Positions 6,022 through 8,101 of a stretch of DNA of 8,101 nt are shown here, one piece after another. The notes under the pieces were generated by a model. That model did no database searches. It had not been told where the DNA came from and saw only the letters and a program-made list of their open reading frames with translations. Made by a program: the position numbers and the translations under genes. This DNA is from Euryarchaeota archaeon UBA287 (GTDB lineage: Archaea > Thermoplasmatota > UBA186 > UBA287), in NCBI GenBank assembly GCA_002495235.1, contig DAEG01000078.1:1-8101 (forward strand), read 5' to 3'. Every line of letters begins with the position of its first letter. Within the stretch, counting starts at the first letter, position 1.

Positions 6022-7518
6022 TTGATCACTGTCTCACTACCGAACAGCGCTGTGGTTCACGCATCCGAGACTTCGTGTTCCTCCGTGGTAGGAGCATCTG
6101 CGCTGGCGTCTCCCTTCTTCGTATGCTCCTTTCTCACAAATCTTATACCCTCATCCCTTCTGTCATTCACGATACCGTTCCTGCTCGTTCCACTCTCTCT
6201 TCTCTTGTTTCCGCTCTCTCTCACAGCGTCCCCCGTTATCTTTTTACTTTTGCTTCTTGAGGTCTCTCTCTCATTTGTTCTTTTTCTTGCTCTGGTATCT
6301 GAATGGTATCCAAAGGTGTTGACAGAGGGGGATTACGGCTCGATGTCGTATTCATTCTCATCATCATTGATATCCATCATATCTTTTACGACGCTGACTC
6401 TGGGCGGTAGCTTTTTTTCCATGGCGTGTCTGCCCATAGGCCTGCCAATTGTTGCTTTTGGAGTGCCCGGGCTCGCTTTTTACATCCTAAATGCAGTCCT
6501 CTTTGCCTTTCTTCAGGTCATCTATACAGTAAATGTCATTGAGCCCATAACTTGCCTTTCCGACACCGTAAAAAGGGTGAAAAACACAGAGATCATCAGA
6601 AGGCTCTCACATTTTGACTCTCGTCCGGTTATGTTCCGGCTCACCACGGTAATAACCATCGTTGCGATAGTTGTGTCAGTCCTCCTCATGCCTGTGCTGG
6701 CACTCCCCGCTGCTCTGTTATCCATGGTATCTCTGTTTTTGACCCCATTGCTCTGGTTGTTGTCTTTCTTTGGTATGGTTTGTTTCCTGCCTTCCGTGAT
6801 CGTGTCCGCTATCCTTTTTGTTCTTGACATGAGTGTGTGGATCGCTGAAGCGCTCTCTCTGATAGTGCAGAGGTCAATGCCAGAGAACTCTGCTTTCAGA
6901 TACGGAAAAAACGCCACCCAGCCTTTTTACCTGACTATGGATCAGCTGATAATAAAGTATGTTGTATTCTGTGCTGCTCTGGGGCTCCTGCAGATAGCGG
7001 AGGGCTGTGTATTCCTTATGACATTCTTTGCCTCGCCCTTAGGGCTGATAAAGATGGCTTTTGGAGCAGCACTGCTCCTGATAGCTCTCTTCGGTGCGGT
7101 GATAACCGATGGCAGGATCTTTGGCTATCTGTATGCCTATATCGCGCGCCCTGTTATAGAGAAGATAAGAGTCGCACCTGCAGAGCATGGATGCGCGAAA
7201 GAGTCCAGCGTGGCGTCTGGCTTTTCTGCCATGCTATATGAGATAGATTCCCCCTGCATACTCGGCCCAGGAGCAATGTTCATAAGCATTGTGACAGGAT
7301 TGCTGGAGGCGTGCGGAGAGGCTCTTGCGGTTCTTGCGGTCGTGCCCGTAGGCTTATCTGCAGGCATGATCGCTCTCTCGCTGTTGCCCTTTGTCTCTGT
7401 TCTCCTGTTTGATCTATTCATGACATCCCTTATGTGGTTGCCCGCAGGTTTGGCGCTGGGTGCTCTGCTCTTGATCCGTGCACTCTACTCTGAGGGTAGA
7501 TGCTCGATTATGCGATGA
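6022..7518 (+). CDS. Large unrecognised polytopic membrane protein (about 498 residues)
   Basis: I do not recognise the family. Nearly the whole protein is hydrophobic, with an estimated 10-12 membrane spans. They cluster around residues 35-92, 110-172, 207-270, 310-362 and 416-488. Short polar loops lie between (EWYPKVLTEGDYGS ~94-107; DTVKRVKNTEIIRRLSHFDSR ~181-201; QRSMPENSAFRYGKN ~283-297; RVAPAEHGCAKESS ~383-396). The ordered alternation of spans and charged loops, with no stop over 1.5 kb, argues that it is real coding sequence. The start is uncertain: no in-frame ATG occurs until residue 107, and TTG 6022 is the first usable codon. However, the frame is open back to 5974 and encodes a hydrophobic lead-in (VFFLSLALITVSL, then SAVVHASE) that resembles a signal peptide. 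A transporter or envelope protein is conceivable, but no diagnostic motif is visible. It is followed by the rRNA promoter. Confidence 0.72.
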   Translation: MITVSLPNSAVVHASETSCSSVVGASALASPFFVCSFLTNLIPSSLLSFTIPFLLVPLSLLLFPLSLTASPVIFLLLLLEVSLSFVLFLALVSEWYPKVLTEGDYGSMSYSFSSSLISIISFTTLTLGGSFFSMACLPIGLPIVAFGVPGLAFYILNAVLFAFLQVIYTVNVIEPITCLSDTVKRVKNTEIIRRLSHFDSRPVMFRLTTVITIVAIVVSVLLMPVLALPAALLSMVSLFLTPLLWLLSFFGMVCFLPSVIVSAILFVLDMSVWIAEALSLIVQRSMPENSAFRYGKNATQPFYLTMDQLIIKYVVFCAALGLLQIAEGCVFLMTFFASPLGLIKMAFGAALLLIALFGAVITDGRIFGYLYAYIARPVIEKIRVAPAEHGCAKESSVASGFSAMLYEIDSPCILGPGAMFISIVTGLLEACGEALAVLAVVPVGLSAGMIALSLLPFVSVLLFDLFMTSLMWLPAGLALGALLLIRALYSEGRCSIMR

Positions 7519-7613
7519 GGCAATATTGTTAATGATGCATCGATTTTCCGCTATGTGGCCATCTTTGATGGTTCAAAACGGTTCATGAAGATGTGTTAAG
7601 TGCTACGCTTGAG
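7519..7613 (+). other. Spacer between the membrane-protein gene and the rRNA promoter
   Basis: About 95 nt with no ORF and no tRNA. It holds a small hairpin, CCATC-TTT-GATGG (7559-7571), and a repeated GGTTCA (7570-7575 and 7581-7586). There is no long T-run to act as an obvious terminator for the membrane-protein gene; TTTT at 7544-7547 is the only short tract. Confidence 0.6.
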
Positions 7614-7627
7614 AAATCTATATATAC
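7614..7627 (+). promoter_or_regulatory. rRNA promoter (BRE/TATA box)
   Basis: AAAT (7614-7617) followed by CTATATATAC (7618-7627) is the best TATA box in the window. At the usual 25-27 nt spacing, transcription would begin near 7646-7650, giving a pre-16S leader of about 165 nt. The preceding purine-rich GAGAAAT fits a BRE. Confidence 0.8.
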
Positions 7628-7648
7628 AACCACAGCAGTACTGGAATT

Positions 7649-7813
7649 GCGCTCAAAAGCCCAATGTTGGCGGGTTTGAGGATGTGAGCGAGAGCTCAAA
7701 GATGACTCAAACATTTCTATGTTGGGCTACAAAAATGGAGGCGAAGATCCCCGGTATCCCGTGATCTCTTCGTCCAACGCATGCAGATTGTTTTTCCCAA
7801 AGATACTTCCTAA
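7649..7813 (+). other. Pre-16S rRNA leader with two structured hairpins
   Basis: This region lies between the predicted transcription start and the mature 16S 5' end. Hairpin 1 is nested: AGCCCAA (7658-7664) pairs with TTGGGCT (7722-7728) and can extend three pairs using two G-U; GTTTGAG (7674-7680) pairs with CTCAAAC (7706-7712); TGAGC (7685-7689) pairs with GCTCA (7694-7698) around GAGA, a GNRA tetraloop. Hairpin 2 (7736-7776) has TGGA/TCCA, CGAA/TTCG and GATC/GATC helices interrupted by two 2-nt bulges on opposite strands, capped by CGG/CCG. In archaea, pre-16S processing normally uses a bulge-helix-bulge formed between 5' and 3' flanks; the 3' flank is outside the window. Confidence 0.7.
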
Positions 7814-8101
7814 ATTCTGGTTGACCCTGCCAGAGGCCACTGCTATTGGGATTCGATTAAGCCATGCGAGTCGAATGGTGCCCGCAAGGGTAACCATGGC
7901 GTACGGCTCAGTAAAACATGGATAACCTGCCCTCAAGGGGGGGATAACCTCGGGAAACTGAGGACAATACCCCATAGGTCTGGGGTGCTGGAATGCTACC
8001 AGGCTGAAAGCGTTAGCGCTTGAGGATGGGTCCATGGCCTATCAGGTAGTAGTAAGTGTAACGGACTTACTAGCCTACGACGGGTACGGGCGATGGGAGT
8101 C
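7814..8101 (+). rRNA. rrs: 16S ribosomal RNA, 5' portion (truncated by window end)
   Basis: The first 288 nt of an archaeal small-subunit rRNA. The 5' end ATTCTGGTTGACCCTGCC matches the archaeal start except for a few substitutions. Other landmarks are GCCATGCGAGTCGA (helix 3-4 region), ACGGCTCAGTAA (about 7903-7914), GGATAACCT, AATACCCCATAGG, and AGCCTACGACGGGTACGGGC near the right edge (helix 11-12 region). Helix 1 forms as CTGGT/GCCAG (7817-7821 with 7829-7833; the last pair is G-U). Relative to typical archaeal 16S it carries a U-to-C change at E. coli position 17 (base 7825) and a covarying pair in helix 1 (7818/7832). The divergence suggests a deep or poorly sampled lineage, possibly DPANN. 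The rest of the gene, and any 23S linkage, lies beyond the window. Confidence 0.97.

Noticed and set aside
6100..6310. Strong polypyrimidine (CTCTCT) tract on the plus strand
   Set aside because: It is explained by codons for Leu, Ser, Phe and Pro in membrane spans; the frame stays open and no regular repeat unit exists.
6522..7421. Minus-strand ORFs opposite the large membrane protein
   Set aside because: They are short, polar and low in complexity, with no motif; the plus strand has one continuous 1.5-kb frame with ordered membrane spans.
7559..7600. Possible tRNA T-arm (GGTTCAA) before the rRNA promoter
   Set aside because: No acceptor, D-arm or anticodon arm can be built around it; it is just a repeated GGTTCA.
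7681..7712. Possible C/D box guide RNA in the leader (GATGTGA, GATGAC)
   Set aside because: Neither matches the C box (RUGAUGA), and no CUGA D box is present at a sensible distance.
7719..8035. ORFs on both strands over the 16S gene and leader
   Set aside because: They coincide with structural RNA sequence and have no protein-like features.
1..8101. CRISPR array, insertion sequence, toxin-antitoxin or phage genes
   Set aside because: I saw no spaced direct repeats, transposase motifs, terminal inverted repeats or defence-type domains in any frame.

Overview
The window is archaeal chromosomal DNA. Four things point that way. The right end carries the first 288 nt of a 16S rRNA with archaeal 5'-end features. 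One gene is Trm56, a tRNA methyltransferase confined to archaea. Promoters look like archaeal BRE/TATA elements, two of them placed for leaderless mRNAs. AGG/AGA and ATA codons are abundant. The divergent 16S 5' end, with several changes in the usual primer site, would fit a DPANN lineage such as Micrarchaeota. That placement is an inference and cannot be settled from 288 nt.

Left block (1-2329, + strand): the C-terminal half of a radical-SAM tRNA methylthiotransferase (CDKAL1/e-MtaB type) overlaps a complete seryl-tRNA synthetase by ATGA. A small GNAT acetyltransferase follows closely, so this is a probable operon centred on tRNA. A perfect 27-bp tandem duplication lies across the GNAT stop codon.

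Middle block (2370-5376, + strand): a membrane-anchored ClpP-fold serine protease (SDH family) starts behind its own TATA box. An unrecognised protein with seven predicted membrane spans and a cytosolic tail follows. Next is a 6-phosphofructokinase whose active-site residues (Asp103, Lys124) are those of the pyrophosphate-dependent type. The protease and the kinase share the promoter motif AAAGTTTtAA/AAAGTTTAAA exactly 34 nt before an ATG, which points to leaderless transcripts. The kinase converges on trm56 (- strand), and their stop codons share one CTAG.

Right block (5940-8101): a large, unrecognised polytopic membrane protein of about 498 residues has an unclear start, because its N-terminal hydrophobic segment begins upstream of any standard start codon. 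After it come about 100 nt of spacer, a clear rRNA TATA box, a highly structured leader of about 165 nt and the 16S gene. The leader contains a nested hairpin with a GNRA tetraloop and a second hairpin with bulge-helix-bulge-like geometry.

Themes are tRNA charging and modification (three genes), glycolysis (one), membrane proteolysis (one), two orphan polytopic membrane proteins, and rRNA. I see no CRISPR array, insertion sequence, tRNA gene or defence system. The points most worth following up are the PPi-type phosphofructokinase, the 16S leader structures with the primer-site divergence, and the two unassigned membrane proteins.
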